From Acidimicrobiales bacterium (GTDB lineage: Bacteria > Actinomycetota > Acidimicrobiia > Acidimicrobiales > Poriferisodalaceae), in assembly GCA_041394185.1 (NCBI GenBank), contig JAWKIQ010000005.1:200001-264000 (forward strand): a DNA stretch of 64,000 bases. The letters run 5' to 3'. The notes under the pieces were generated by a model. That model saw only the letters and a program-made list of their open reading frames with translations. It did no database searches and was not told the origin of the DNA. A program made the position numbers and the translations under genes. Every line of letters starts with the position of its first letter. Position 1 is the first letter of the stretch. Of this stretch, positions 55,764 to 64,000 are shown piece by piece.

Positions 55764-56457
55764 CCGCAGACACCTCGGACACGAAGTTGGCGATGAACTG
55801 GCGTCCGCGATCGCCCGACTTCTCGGGGTGGAACTGGGTGGCCCACAGCTTGTCGCCCTTTTGGACCATGGCGGTCAGATCGACCCCGTACTCGGCTGTG
55901 GCGACGATGTATTCGGGCTCGGTATCGGCGGCGTAGCTGTGCACGAAGTACATCCACACCTCGCCGTCGAGCCCCGCGAGCAGGTGCGATTCGGGGCGCT
56001 CGATGTCGAGGCGGTTCCACTGCATGTGTGGCCTGGGCAGCCCTGGCGGTATCAGCCTGGACATGCCGGGTATGACCCCCAGCCCTTCGACCCCGGGGGC
56101 TTCCTCGGAACCCTCGAACAGCATCTGCATGCCCACACAGATGCCCAGGAACGGACGATCGGAATGCACCGCATCGAGCGTCACGTCGAACATCCCCGAC
56201 GACCTCAACTGTCCGATGCACGACCCGAAGTGCCCCACGCCGGGCAGCACCACACCAGCCGCCTCTGCGATGAGGCCCGGGTCTGAGGTCAGCCTGGCGT
56301 CGGCACCGGCGCGCTGAAACGCCTTCTGGGCCGAACGAAGGTTGCCGATGCCATAGTCGATGACGGCAACCAAGGGCGCGTTCTGGTCCGCCGTGCGGCT
56401 CACAGCATCGACGTTCGCCTTCTGGTCCACCCTTCGGGTGTCCGCCGTGCGGCTCAC
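55750..56457 (-). CDS. hisH: Imidazole glycerol phosphate synthase, glutaminase subunit, with repeat-encoded extension
   Basis: Class I glutamine amidotransferase that feeds ammonia to HisF. The core begins at about residue 29 (VAVIDYGIGNLRS); catalytic Cys in GICVGMQMLF, His and Glu in QFHPEKSGDRG. GTG 56457 gives 235 residues, about 28 more than usual, and overlaps the hisB stop in GTGA. The extra residues come from a 54-base repeat related to the argB one (MSRTAD-type). A second GTG at 56403 begins the partial second copy and could be an alternative start. Confidence 0.94.
   Translation of the reverse strand: MSRTADTRRVDQKANVDAVSRTADQNAPLVAVIDYGIGNLRSAQKAFQRAGADARLTSDPGLIAEAAGVVLPGVGHFGSCIGQLRSSGMFDVTLDAVHSDRPFLGICVGMQMLFEGSEEAPGVEGLGVIPGMSRLIPPGLPRPHMQWNRLDIERPESHLLAGLDGEVWMYFVHSYAADTEPEYIVATAEYGVDLTAMVQKGDKLWATQFHPEKSGDRGRQFIANFVSEVSAGARV
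56378..56457 (-). repeat. 54-bp repeat at the hisB-hisH junction
   Basis: One full unit (56457-56404) and a shortened second copy from 56403 that lacks the hairpin. The full unit holds the hairpin CACCCGAAGGGTG; the flanks TGAGCCGCACGG and CCAGAAGGCGAA match the arg repeat exactly. Confidence 0.92.
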
Positions 56458-57047
56458 AGCACCCCTTTCGTGCTGGGCATGACGTCGTCGACGATCTTGA
56501 CCGCGTCGTACATCGCCCTGGCCGCGCCCTTGAAGCTGGCCTCGATGATGTGGTGGGTGTTCTTGCCCCTCAGCATCACCAGGTGCAATGTGATGCCAGA
56601 GGCCATCACGAACCCCCGCCAGAACTCCTCACACAGCTGAGGATCGAACGGCGGGTCGCCCAAGATCTTCTCGCCGGGCGGATCGATGTCGTAGTGCAGG
56701 AACGGTCGGCCGGACAGGTCGACCACAACCTCGACGGCAGCCTCGTCGAGCGGCACCGTGATGCTGGCGAAGCGCCGCACACCGGCCTTGTCGCCCATGG
56801 CCTCACGGAAAGCCTCGCCAAGTGCGATGCCGGTGTCTTCGACCGTGTGGTGGCTGTCGATCTCGATGTCGCCCCTGCACCTCAAGTAGAGGTTGAACCT
56901 GGCGTGCTTGGCCAGCTGGGCCAACATGTGGTCGAAGAACGGCAGGCCGGTCTGGACATCGACCGAGCCGGTTCCGTCGACCTCGAGCCGAAGATCGATG
57001 TCGGTCTCCTTGGTCTGGCGTTGCCTGGCGGCTGATCGCTGGGTCAC
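56454..57047 (-). CDS. hisB: Imidazoleglycerol-phosphate dehydratase
   Basis: 197 residues, single-function form without a phosphatase domain. Two Mn-binding motifs: DSHHTVEDTGIALGEAF and NTHHIIEASFKGAARA; the early FFDHMLAQLAKH is also typical. GTG start overlaps the hisC stop in GTGA. Histidinol-phosphatase must be encoded elsewhere. Confidence 0.97.
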   Translation of the reverse strand: MTQRSAARQRQTKETDIDLRLEVDGTGSVDVQTGLPFFDHMLAQLAKHARFNLYLRCRGDIEIDSHHTVEDTGIALGEAFREAMGDKAGVRRFASITVPLDEAAVEVVVDLSGRPFLHYDIDPPGEKILGDPPFDPQLCEEFWRGFVMASGITLHLVMLRGKNTHHIIEASFKGAARAMYDAVKIVDDVMPSTKGVL

Positions 57048-58135
57048 GAGATCACCTCTTCGAGTGCTTCGAGGAACCGGTTGTTGTCGCCTGGTGTGCC
57101 CACCGTGACGCGCAGGCAACCCTCCAGCCGCGGCCAAGACGAGCAGTCGCGCACCAGCACCGATCGATCGACCAGCCCTTGCCAGACGTCCTTGCCCTTG
57201 CGGCCGAGAGGAGTGGTTCTGAACAGCACGAAGTTGGCCTGCGACGGCCACACCTGGAAGCCCATCTCCGACAGACGGCTGCTGATGCGGCCGCGCTCTT
57301 CGATGATGGCGGCAACGCGGGCGTTCATCTCGTCCTGGAACTGCAAGGCGATGGTGCCGGCGAGTTGTTTGGCGGTGTCGAGGTGGTAAGGCAACAACAC
57401 CTTTTCCATCTCGGCGATCATCCACGACGGGCCAACCACATAACCCAGCCGGGCGCCCGCCATCGACCATGTCTTGGAGAAGGTCCGGGTCACCAGCAAC
57501 GGCAGGTCGCTGTTGGCGCCACCCGACCTGGCCAACAGATCGAGGGCCGAGAAGCTGGCGAACTGGCCATAGGCCTCGTCGACCACCACCACACCAGGCG
57601 CCAGGTTCAGCGCCAGCTCAACGATCTCGACGCGCTCGGCGGTGCCCGTCGGGTTGTTGGGCGAGCACAGGAACGATATGGCAGGTGCTGCCTGAGCCAG
57701 CACACGGGTCAGTTCGGCATCTTCGAGTTCGAATTGTTCGTTGCGCTCACCCTCGACCACCTCGCACTGAACGGTGCGCGCGATTTGTCCGTGCATGGCG
57801 TAGGTCGGCTCGAAGGTTGCCACGGTGCGGCCGGCCCCTCCAAAGGTCAGGCAGATCGTCTGCAAGACCTCGTTCGAGCCGTTCGCGACCAACACCTGCG
57901 CAGGGTCAACCTGATGCATGCGGGCGATGGCAGCGCGCAGTTCGGTGGCGCCGCGGTCTGGGTACCTGTGCCACTCGATGCCGGACAAGGCGGTGGTCAG
58001 ATCCAGCGTGAACTGGGCGGGCGGAGGCGTCGGCGCCTCGTTGGTGTTGAGCCTGACCTCGACATCTAGTTGGGGCGAGTGATAGCCCTCCAACACCCGC
58101 AGATCGGGGCGTACCAGCTCTGGGCGTGGGTTCAC
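57044..58135 (-). CDS. hisC: Histidinol-phosphate aminotransferase
   Basis: 363-residue fold-type I PLP enzyme. VLVANGSNEVLQ, FLCSPNNPTGT, VVVDEAYGQFA and the PLP-lysine motif TRTFSKTWSMAGARLGYVVG are present. GTG start overlaps the hisD stop in GTGA; longer N-terminal readings run through hisD. Confidence 0.97.
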   Translation of the reverse strand: MNPRPELVRPDLRVLEGYHSPQLDVEVRLNTNEAPTPPPAQFTLDLTTALSGIEWHRYPDRGATELRAAIARMHQVDPAQVLVANGSNEVLQTICLTFGGAGRTVATFEPTYAMHGQIARTVQCEVVEGERNEQFELEDAELTRVLAQAAPAISFLCSPNNPTGTAERVEIVELALNLAPGVVVVDEAYGQFASFSALDLLARSGGANSDLPLLVTRTFSKTWSMAGARLGYVVGPSWMIAEMEKVLLPYHLDTAKQLAGTIALQFQDEMNARVAAIIEERGRISSRLSEMGFQVWPSQANFVLFRTTPLGRKGKDVWQGLVDRSVLVRDCSSWPRLEGCLRVTVGTPGDNNRFLEALEEVIS

Positions 58136-59433
58136 TGCAGACCCTCCTGCGCCCAGCGCTGGCGCTGCGAAACCGATGCGGCGTGGGCCCACAGTCCCTC
58201 GGCTTGGGCCAGGGCCACCACGGCGGGCGCAACGGCGTCGAAACCCTGCTTGGACACCTCGATGATGTGCATGCGCTTCTGGAAATCGTCGACCGTCAGA
58301 GCACCCGAGAACCTGGCGGTGCCGGCCGTGGGCAATACGTGGGACGGCCCGGCGACATAGTCGCCGATCGACGCCGGACCCCACGGGCCGACAAAGACGG
58401 CTCCTGCGTGCTTGACGGTGCGGGCCAAGGCCGAGGCGTTCTCGCACATCAGCTGGAGGTGCTCGGGAGCCACGCCGTCGCTGACTTCGATGGCCTGTTG
58501 CGGGCCGTCGACCAGGCATATCCAGCCATCGGATTCGAGGGTCGCAAGGGTTTCGTCTCGGCGCGGAGACATGTCGACTATGCGGGCGATGGCCTCGTCG
58601 ACGGCATCGGCATGGGCCTCGTCCCATGTCACCAGCCAGGCTCGGCCGCCTGGGCCGTGTTCGGCTTGCAACACGACGTCGACCGCAGCGCTGGTTGCCG
58701 GTGTGCTGGCGTCGGCCACCACCACGATCTCGCTGGGGCCGGCGAAGGCAGACGCGATACCAACACGCCCTGCCACCTCTTGTTTTGCTGTCGCCACCCA
58801 AATGTTGCCGGGGCCGGCGATGACGTCGACCGGCCGCACCGATTGGGTGCCATATGCCATGGCGCCAACCGCTTGCACGCCGCCGATGCGCAACACCTCG
58901 GTTACGCCGCACAGGTGGGCGGCGGCAAGGACGACGTCAAGCACCGACCCGTCGGGTTTGGGCGGGGTGCAGACAACGATGTCGTCCACACCCGCGGCCC
59001 GAGCGGGCAGCACGGTCATCAGAACCGTCGACGGATAGGCGGCCAGGCCGCCCGGCACATACACGCCCGCACGCTCCACCGGCTGGGGTATCGATTCGAT
59101 CGCGATACCGCCGCTGTCGACGCGGTGGCTGGATGCGTCCTCGTGACGATGAAACTCGAGGATGCGGTCGTGAGCCAGCCTCAAGGCGTCGAGCAACGCG
59201 GGGTCGAGCCTGCTGGCGGCAGCCTCGATATCGGCCACGGGCACCCGCAGGTCGTCTATGTCGACCCCATCGAAGCGGGCCGTCAGCTCTCTGACGGCTT
59301 CGTCACCGCGGGTGGCTACCTCGTCGAGGAGGTTGCGCACAGCGTTGGTGGGCGCGTCGATCGACAGATCGGGACGAGGCAACAGAGCCGCCAGGTCGCC
59401 GGTTTTTCCACGCAGATCGAGGCGCCTCAACAC
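58132..59433 (-). CDS. hisD: Histidinol dehydrogenase
   Basis: 433 residues. Two-step NAD-dependent, Zn enzyme that makes histidine. Seen: ERAGVYVPGGLAAYPSTVLM, VQAVGAMAYGT, VIAGPGNIWVATAK, AGPSEIVVVAD and the catalytic region APEHLQLMCENA. GTG start at 59433. It is the first gene of a six-gene operon in which every junction overlaps; its promoter is expected in the 126 bases before it. Confidence 0.97.
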   Translation of the reverse strand: MLRRLDLRGKTGDLAALLPRPDLSIDAPTNAVRNLLDEVATRGDEAVRELTARFDGVDIDDLRVPVADIEAAASRLDPALLDALRLAHDRILEFHRHEDASSHRVDSGGIAIESIPQPVERAGVYVPGGLAAYPSTVLMTVLPARAAGVDDIVVCTPPKPDGSVLDVVLAAAHLCGVTEVLRIGGVQAVGAMAYGTQSVRPVDVIAGPGNIWVATAKQEVAGRVGIASAFAGPSEIVVVADASTPATSAAVDVVLQAEHGPGGRAWLVTWDEAHADAVDEAIARIVDMSPRRDETLATLESDGWICLVDGPQQAIEVSDGVAPEHLQLMCENASALARTVKHAGAVFVGPWGPASIGDYVAGPSHVLPTAGTARFSGALTVDDFQKRMHIIEVSKQGFDAVAPAVVALAQAEGLWAHAASVSQRQRWAQEGLQ

Positions 59434-59511
59434 GAAGGTCGATCGTATCGCCCTGCCTCGTCACCCCAGACCGCCTTTTCCCACCCCACCGCGAACCGAA
59501 GTGTCTGTCCC

Positions 59512-59533
59512 CGGCGCCCCTAGAGGGGCGCCG
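59512..59533 (-). terminator. GC-rich hairpin
   Basis: CGGCGCCCC and GGGGCGCCG are perfect 9-base arms around TAGA. It lies 27 bases after the stop of the secreted repeat protein gene and 79 bases before hisD, so it can separate the two transcripts. There is no U-run, common for actinobacterial terminators. Confidence 0.6.
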
Positions 59534-59559
59534 AGGGACGCCACCTCGGCCCGAGGGTG

Positions 59560-61668
59560 TCAGGCGACGCAACGGGTATAGCCATCGACCTCGAAACCGG
59601 ACACGGTGTGATCTATCCAGACCTGGCGCCCCCGGATCGGGTCGGTGTACACGTTGTCGACCTGCAGCCAGATGCCGTCAGCCAGCGCCGGCCGAGACCT
59701 CAGCTCGGCATCGGGGTCGGCGGCCGGCGACCAACCGAACGGGGTGATGGTGGTCAACTCGGTCGAGCCCGGGCCGCCGCCTTGCCTCCGAAGCCCGGGC
59801 GGGCAGAAGGCCAGCATCGACTCGCCAGGATGTGCGAGGCCGGTTGCCGGGCCCAGATCGACGGCGCCGAAGCCAACGACGAGCCGCACGCCCTCGCCCC
59901 CGTTGTCGACGATCACATCGTCGACCTCGCTGACCGCCGCCCCGCCTACGGCCAGGTCAACCGATCCGAAGTTGAACAAGGCACCGTCGCTGGTGGTCAA
60001 CAGATATCCGTTGCCGTCCGGCGTGGCACCAAACCCTGTGATCTCGGCCGTCGAACCCGCCGGCAAAACACCAGGAACCGACCCGAAATATGCGGCATCG
60101 CCGAAGGCGAACACCCCGCCATCGGAGGCCGCCATCCAGTACCCGCGACCGGTCGGCGTGGCCGCTGCGTCGACGATGGGGCTGGCCAGCCGAGTACCCG
60201 GCGCCAAGACACCCGGGATCGATCCGAGGAATGGGGCGTCGCCGAACGCGAACACTCCCCCGTCTTCAGCGAACAACCAGTAGCCGCGACCCGTCGGCGT
60301 GGCGACGACGGCCACAACCGGCTCGTCGATGATGATTCCACCCATGCCCCCGAGGTACGGCGCCCCGCCCATGGAATAGACGCCGCCACCGCGATCCACC
60401 CACCATGTGCCGCCTCCTGGCCGGAGGGTCCGGTCTGAGATCGGGATGATCGCGGCGTCGTGAGGCTGAGCGCCGACCAATTCGACCGGCCGCACTGCCT
60501 GGCCTGGCTCAGCAACCAGCCCAATCGCGGGGTAGCCACGCTCGGTGCGCAACACCACGGGGCCCGCGCCGACCAATCGGCGTTCGATCAGCACGGCGAA
60601 GGAGTAGCGGCTCCCCTGGGCGGTGCACACGGGCGCTTGCGGATAGTTGGTGAACTCGAAATGGAGCCCGTCGAAGGTCTCCTCGACCGAGGTCAAGTTG
60701 GTCTCGGGGCAACCGCCCACGCCGGTTGTTACGACGACCGCGAACTGCGTCATTGGGTCGAACTGTGTTGGTTGGCCACCGAATCGCCAGGCGTCCGCCA
60801 GATGGGCAGGGGTGCCATAAACCTCGATGAGCCCATCACCTGCGCCGTTGTAGCCGGGATCGGGGAAGACCTCGCCCACCACAGTCCATCCATCACCCGA
60901 GGGCTGAGGTGGTTCCGGCTCGGGATTGGGCGCCACACCCAAGCACACATAGTTGGTGTCGACCCCGTCGAAGATCGCCGAGATGTCGACCGCTGAGTTC
61001 GCGTCGAAGTTCGACTGATAGATCTCGATGATCGCCTTGTCGTGCGCCGCGTTTGCGGGGCTCATCCCCCATACGCCCAGATCGACGAGTTGACTGAACC
61101 GCGACGACAAGAGATCGTGTTCGGCCTCGAGTCGGGCCCATGGGGTACCGGAGGCGACGACCTCGAAGCGGTCGGCCAGGTTGCGACTGACCGCGCCGAC
61201 GCCGACCCGGCGCTCGAGCTCGGCGAGATACGCCGCCCGCTGGGTCTCGGTCTCCACGTCGATAACGATGCGGTCTCGCAGCCGATCGATGCGGCCGATG
61301 AACGGCACGCCCACCGCTTGTGCGATCGAGAACGGTGTTTCACCGACGTTCTGCACGACCGACATCTGTGATTCCTCTGCCGGAGTGAACGCCCCGAAAC
61401 CTGGGACATAGCGGTTCTCGACCACGCCGGCCCACACCTCGGCCTCAGCGTGGCTGTAGCCCACCTCGGCACGGGTGCGCTGAATCTGCTGCAACAAAGG
61501 GTCGGGCGAGGCCTCGTCGACCAGCTGGGCCTCGGGCCAATAGTCGCCACACCGATCCAGCTCGGCCAGTGTTACAGGCTGGTCGCCTGCGGCAGCACCA
61601 GTTGTGAGGCCTGGCCCCAGAGCGAGAAGACCGACCACCACGCACAGTGCTAGCACCCACCGTTTCAT
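59560..61668 (-). CDS. Secreted protein with DGGVFxFG repeats, unknown function
   Basis: 702 residues with a signal peptide (LALCVVVGLLALGPGLTTGA). The middle has no known domain; around residues 410-575 are three to four repeats like GRGYWLFAEDGGVFAFGDAP, the same type as in the L,D-transpeptidase at 32.8 kb. They may form a beta-propeller-like or cell-wall-facing module. The C-terminus has two Cys. No catalytic motif is seen. ATG 61668 is used. Confidence 0.8.
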   Translation of the reverse strand: MKRWVLALCVVVGLLALGPGLTTGAAAGDQPVTLAELDRCGDYWPEAQLVDEASPDPLLQQIQRTRAEVGYSHAEAEVWAGVVENRYVPGFGAFTPAEESQMSVVQNVGETPFSIAQAVGVPFIGRIDRLRDRIVIDVETETQRAAYLAELERRVGVGAVSRNLADRFEVVASGTPWARLEAEHDLLSSRFSQLVDLGVWGMSPANAAHDKAIIEIYQSNFDANSAVDISAIFDGVDTNYVCLGVAPNPEPEPPQPSGDGWTVVGEVFPDPGYNGAGDGLIEVYGTPAHLADAWRFGGQPTQFDPMTQFAVVVTTGVGGCPETNLTSVEETFDGLHFEFTNYPQAPVCTAQGSRYSFAVLIERRLVGAGPVVLRTERGYPAIGLVAEPGQAVRPVELVGAQPHDAAIIPISDRTLRPGGGTWWVDRGGGVYSMGGAPYLGGMGGIIIDEPVVAVVATPTGRGYWLFAEDGGVFAFGDAPFLGSIPGVLAPGTRLASPIVDAAATPTGRGYWMAASDGGVFAFGDAAYFGSVPGVLPAGSTAEITGFGATPDGNGYLLTTSDGALFNFGSVDLAVGGAAVSEVDDVIVDNGGEGVRLVVGFGAVDLGPATGLAHPGESMLAFCPPGLRRQGGGPGSTELTTITPFGWSPAADPDAELRSRPALADGIWLQVDNVYTDPIRGRQVWIDHTVSGFEVDGYTRCVA

Positions 61669-61722
61669 GAACTCAGAGTAGTCGTAGGAGCTGCTGTCAC
61701 CAAGGCGTGTAACAATGCCCGG

Positions 61723-61914
61723 GTGTCCACCTCCAGCGCAGAACTCGGATCGATCTCGACTTTGCTCGACGAACTGCGCAATCGGGTGACCGTGGCCGCC
61801 GACTCGATGGTCGACACCGACAAGGAAGACATCGCCGCCGAGCTCTACGAGGTCGACCGGGCCCTGCGTATGGCGATTCGACGCCTGGACAAGGCGTCGC
61901 GATCGCTACGGTGA
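61723..61914 (+). CDS. Small helical protein, hypothetical
   Basis: 63 residues from GTG; SISTLLDELRNRVTVAADSM and the following residues predict two amphipathic helices. No known family is recognised. It overlaps the nth stop by nine bases. It is short, so it may not be real, but it is the only ORF that fits the gap between nth and the secreted protein gene. Confidence 0.45.
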   Translation: MSTSSAELGSISTLLDELRNRVTVAADSMVDTDKEDIAAELYEVDRALRMAIRRLDKASRSLR

Positions 61915-62550
61915 CTCGAAAGCGCTGGGGCAGAAGTCGTTCAGGACGCAGTCGTCACAGGCCGGTTTCTTGGCAAAACACACTCGGCGTCCGTGCAAGA
62001 TGAGCCGCAGCGCGAAGTCTCCCCGCTCGCCCACCGGCACCATCGGGTTGAGTTCGGCTTCGATCTTGTCGGGATCCTGCAAGGTGGTCAGCCCCAGTCT
62101 CTGAGCCACTCGCCTCACATGGGTGTCGACGGGCAAGCCCGGAAGATCGAACGACACCGTGCGGATCAGATTGCCCGTCTTGCGCCCAACTCCGGGCAGA
62201 GCCGCCAGTTCGTCGATGCCGGTGGGCACCTCTCCCCCATGGTTGTCGAGCAACGCCCTGGCCATTCCCAACAGGCTTCGGGCCTTGTTCTTGTAGAACC
62301 CGGTCGACCGCACCATCTCCTGCAGTTCGGTCTCGTCGGCGCCGGCGAGGGCCTGGGCGCTTGGGTAGCGGTCGAACAAGGCCGGCGTCACCATGTTGAC
62401 GCGAGCGTCGGTGCACTGGGCAGACAGGATGGTTGCCACCAGCAGCTCGAACGGGTTGCGGTGATCGAGCTCGACCACCGCTTCGTACTCTGCGGCCAGA
62501 CGCTGATGCGCGAGCTTGGCTCGGCCCTTGGGCGATCGGGGCTTTCCCAT
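61906..62550 (-). CDS. nth: Endonuclease III
   Basis: 214 residues. Base-excision repair glycosylase/AP lyase for oxidised pyrimidines. Helix-hairpin-helix LPGVGRKTGNL with the catalytic Lys, PVDTHVRRVAQRLGL with the catalytic Asp, and an iron-sulfur loop CFAKKPACDDCVLNDFC (Cys-x6-Cys-x2-Cys-x5-Cys). ATG 62550 is used; an N-terminal extension to 62679 overlaps the divergent mshD. Confidence 0.97.
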   Translation of the reverse strand: MGKPRSPKGRAKLAHQRLAAEYEAVVELDHRNPFELLVATILSAQCTDARVNMVTPALFDRYPSAQALAGADETELQEMVRSTGFYKNKARSLLGMARALLDNHGGEVPTGIDELAALPGVGRKTGNLIRTVSFDLPGLPVDTHVRRVAQRLGLTTLQDPDKIEAELNPMVPVGERGDFALRLILHGRRVCFAKKPACDDCVLNDFCPSAFESP

Positions 62551-62604
62551 CGGTCGAGACGCTAGCTCACACCGGGCAGCCCCGACCCGGATAGCCTCGA
62601 CTGG

Positions 62605-63315
62605 GTGAGCGAAACGATCGACATAGCGGTGGGCGCCGATGCGACCGGGCCGCTGTTCGAGCTGAACGCTGCGGGCCACAGTGCAACCGGCATCGCCGCT
62701 GCGGTGCGAGAGATCGCCCGTTCACACCTGGCACCCACCTGGGTTGACCACCCCGATCAAGCCCAGGGCGACCTAGACCAGGCGATGCGAAGCATTGGTC
62801 TCGAGGCCCAGAGAGACCTGTGGAAGCTCGAGGTGAATCTGCCTCCGGTCGGGGGTTTCGAGGCTGCCGAGGGGCTCGACATCAGGGCCTTTCGGGTAGG
62901 CAACGACGAGGCCGAGTGGGTCGGGGTCAACAACCGGGCCTTTGCCTGGCATCGCGAACAGGGCGGCTGGACTGTCGAACAGGTGAGCCAACGCGAGGCC
63001 GAGCCATGGTTCGACCCTGAAGGGTTCCTGATTCACGAGGTCGACGGCGCCATCGCCGGTTTCTGCTGGACGAAGATCCATGACGATGAGACCCCGCCTG
63101 CGGGTGAGATCTACGTGATAGGGGTCGACCCCGCCCATCACGGCAAGGGCCTCGGGCGAGCCATGACCGTTGCCGGTCTGAGGTCTATCCAGTCGCGGGG
63201 ATACGACCGAGCCATCCTCTACGTCGATGCCGACAACACCCCCGCGGCCAAGTTGTACGAGTCGCTCGGCTTCACGACCGAAACCGTTCGGCGACTGTAC
63301 GTACCGATCGGCTAG
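62605..63315 (+). CDS. mshD: Mycothiol synthase, GNAT acetyltransferase
   Basis: Last step of mycothiol synthesis: acetylates Cys-GlcN-Ins. 236 residues, shorter than the roughly 300 usual; the N-terminal GNAT half is reduced. The C-terminal half matches well: NNRAFAWHREQGGWT, EIYVIGVDPAHHGKGLGRAM (acetyl-CoA loop) and DADNTPAAKLYESLGF. GTG start, divergent from nth. Supports assignment to Actinobacteria. Confidence 0.88.
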   Translation: MSETIDIAVGADATGPLFELNAAGHSATGIAAAVREIARSHLAPTWVDHPDQAQGDLDQAMRSIGLEAQRDLWKLEVNLPPVGGFEAAEGLDIRAFRVGNDEAEWVGVNNRAFAWHREQGGWTVEQVSQREAEPWFDPEGFLIHEVDGAIAGFCWTKIHDDETPPAGEIYVIGVDPAHHGKGLGRAMTVAGLRSIQSRGYDRAILYVDADNTPAAKLYESLGFTTETVRRLYVPIG

Positions 63316-63327
63316 GGAGCCCGTCCA

Positions 63328-64000
63328 CTAGCCGGTTCGTGTGGTTTGGTTCGGTGGTTTGCCGGCCGGTCTTCGTTGTCGTGGTGGTGGTTTGGTCCAT
63401 TCGCTGATGACGGTGCCGTGGCTGTCCTCGAGTCGCCACTGGTCCGGTGTGCCTCCCATGAAGAGTCGGTTGCCGTTTTGGTGCAACCGGTCGTGATGAT
63501 GCGGGCACAACAGCGCCAGGTTGTCGAGGTCGGTCGATCCGCCGTGTTCGCGATGGTGCAGGTGGTGGGCTTCGCATCGTGTGGCTTCGGTGTTGCAGTG
63601 TTTCCATCTGCATGTGCCGTCGCGTATGGCTAGGGCCAGTTTCTGTGTTGGTGTGGCGTATTCGACGTCATATGCCAGATCCAGCAGCCGCCTGTCTGCC
63701 TGCTGAAACCACGCATTGATCTGGGCTCGGCACAGCATCGAGCGTGCGATCGATGCCGGTATCTGGATTCCATCAAGGGTGTAGGCCAGCCCGTCCGGCC
63801 TTGCGAGTTGGTCGATGTCGACGATCAGGTTCACGCAACCAGCGGCCCGTTCCCGGGTGTCTGCGGTGGGGTCGGCTTGGTCGGCTGCTGGGAGGAGGCC
63901 GTCTGTCAGCATGCTGGCGATGACGTCAGCACCCCGTTGTTGGTGGCTGCGACGCTTCTTGGGGTCTGTGATGGTTCGCATGTCGTGATGAAACGCAGCA
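63328..64000 (-). CDS. DUF222/HNH endonuclease-domain protein, N-terminus outside window
   Basis: About 224 residues visible. C-terminal HNH motif CEAHHLHHREHGGSTDLDNL then ALLCPHHHDRLH, with a zinc-ribbon CRWKHCN before it, typical of the 13E12-type DUF222/HNH proteins that occur in many copies in Actinobacteria. The reading frame continues past position 64000; an internal ATG at 63981 is probably not the start. The coding strand is C/A-rich and G-poor, unlike neighbouring genes. Confidence 0.85.
   Translation of the reverse strand, partial: AAFHHDMRTITDPKKRRSHQQRGADVIASMLTDGLLPAADQADPTADTRERAAGCVNLIVDIDQLARPDGLAYTLDGIQIPASIARSMLCRAQINAWFQQADRRLLDLAYDVEYATPTQKLALAIRDGTCRWKHCNTEATRCEAHHLHHREHGGSTDLDNLALLCPHHHDRLHQNGNRLFMGGTPDQWRLEDSHGTVISEWTKPPPRQRRPAGKPPNQTTRTG

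Overview
The window is high-GC DNA from an actinobacterium, most likely of the class Acidimicrobiia (inference). Supports are a mycothiol synthase (mshD), a mycothiol-dependent-isomerase-type protein, a PASTA-bearing penicillin-binding protein, a DUF222/HNH gene, GTG/TTG starts in many genes, and secreted proteins with the DGGVFxFG repeats I associate with that class. I see no tRNA, rRNA, CRISPR array, IS element or prophage. No gene-free stretch exceeds 300 bases.

Layout. 1-8.7 kb: tyrS (cut by the window edge), a class A PBP with PASTA domains, a minus-strand run of repair and housekeeping genes (4HBT thioesterase, mpg, NUDIX, small membrane protein), two enzymes of unknown substrate, a zinc-ribbon protein whose 3' end is triplicated, and a methyltransferase. 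8.7-15.7 kb: a lipoprotein behind two operator-like palindromes, an MscS-type channel, and a two-gene SWIM zinc-finger/helical-repeat operon. 15.7-23.1 kb: the arginine operon argC-B-D-F-R-G-H on the minus strand, without argJ, preceded by ARG-box-like half-sites. 23.2-30.4 kb: one 2382-residue membrane-anchored protein with two arrays of 31 plant-type leucine-rich repeats. 30.4-42.2 kb: an envelope and secretion region with an alpha/beta hydrolase, a sulfatase, an L,D-transpeptidase, a modular alginate-lyase-like protein with an atypical-composition module, a metallo-beta-lactamase/Rieske fusion coupled to an OafA-type acyltransferase, and a subtilase. 42.2-50.5 kb: infC-rpmI-rplT-trmH and pheS-pheT, separated by a 4-coumarate-CoA-ligase-like gene and a P-loop kinase. 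50.5-59.4 kb: hisG, then an acyl-CoA synthetase with a TetR regulator, then the overlapping hisD-C-B-H-A-F operon. 59.5-64 kb: a secreted DGGVFxFG protein, nth, mshD and a partial HNH gene.

The gene sets make arginine (argC to argH) and most of histidine (hisI and hisE are not here), translation factors, and a large secreted and cell-wall repertoire. The most unusual signals are: (i) a related family of short repeats with a CCCGAAGGG hairpin core, sitting on gene edges of the arg and his operons and translated as N-terminal extensions of ArgB and HisH; (ii) the double LRR protein; (iii) a module inside the alginate-lyase-like gene whose codon use differs sharply from the rest of that gene; (iv) a strong Shine-Dalgarno in front of infC that fits a tiny leader ORF better than any normal infC start. 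All calls come from reading the sequence; no database search was run.
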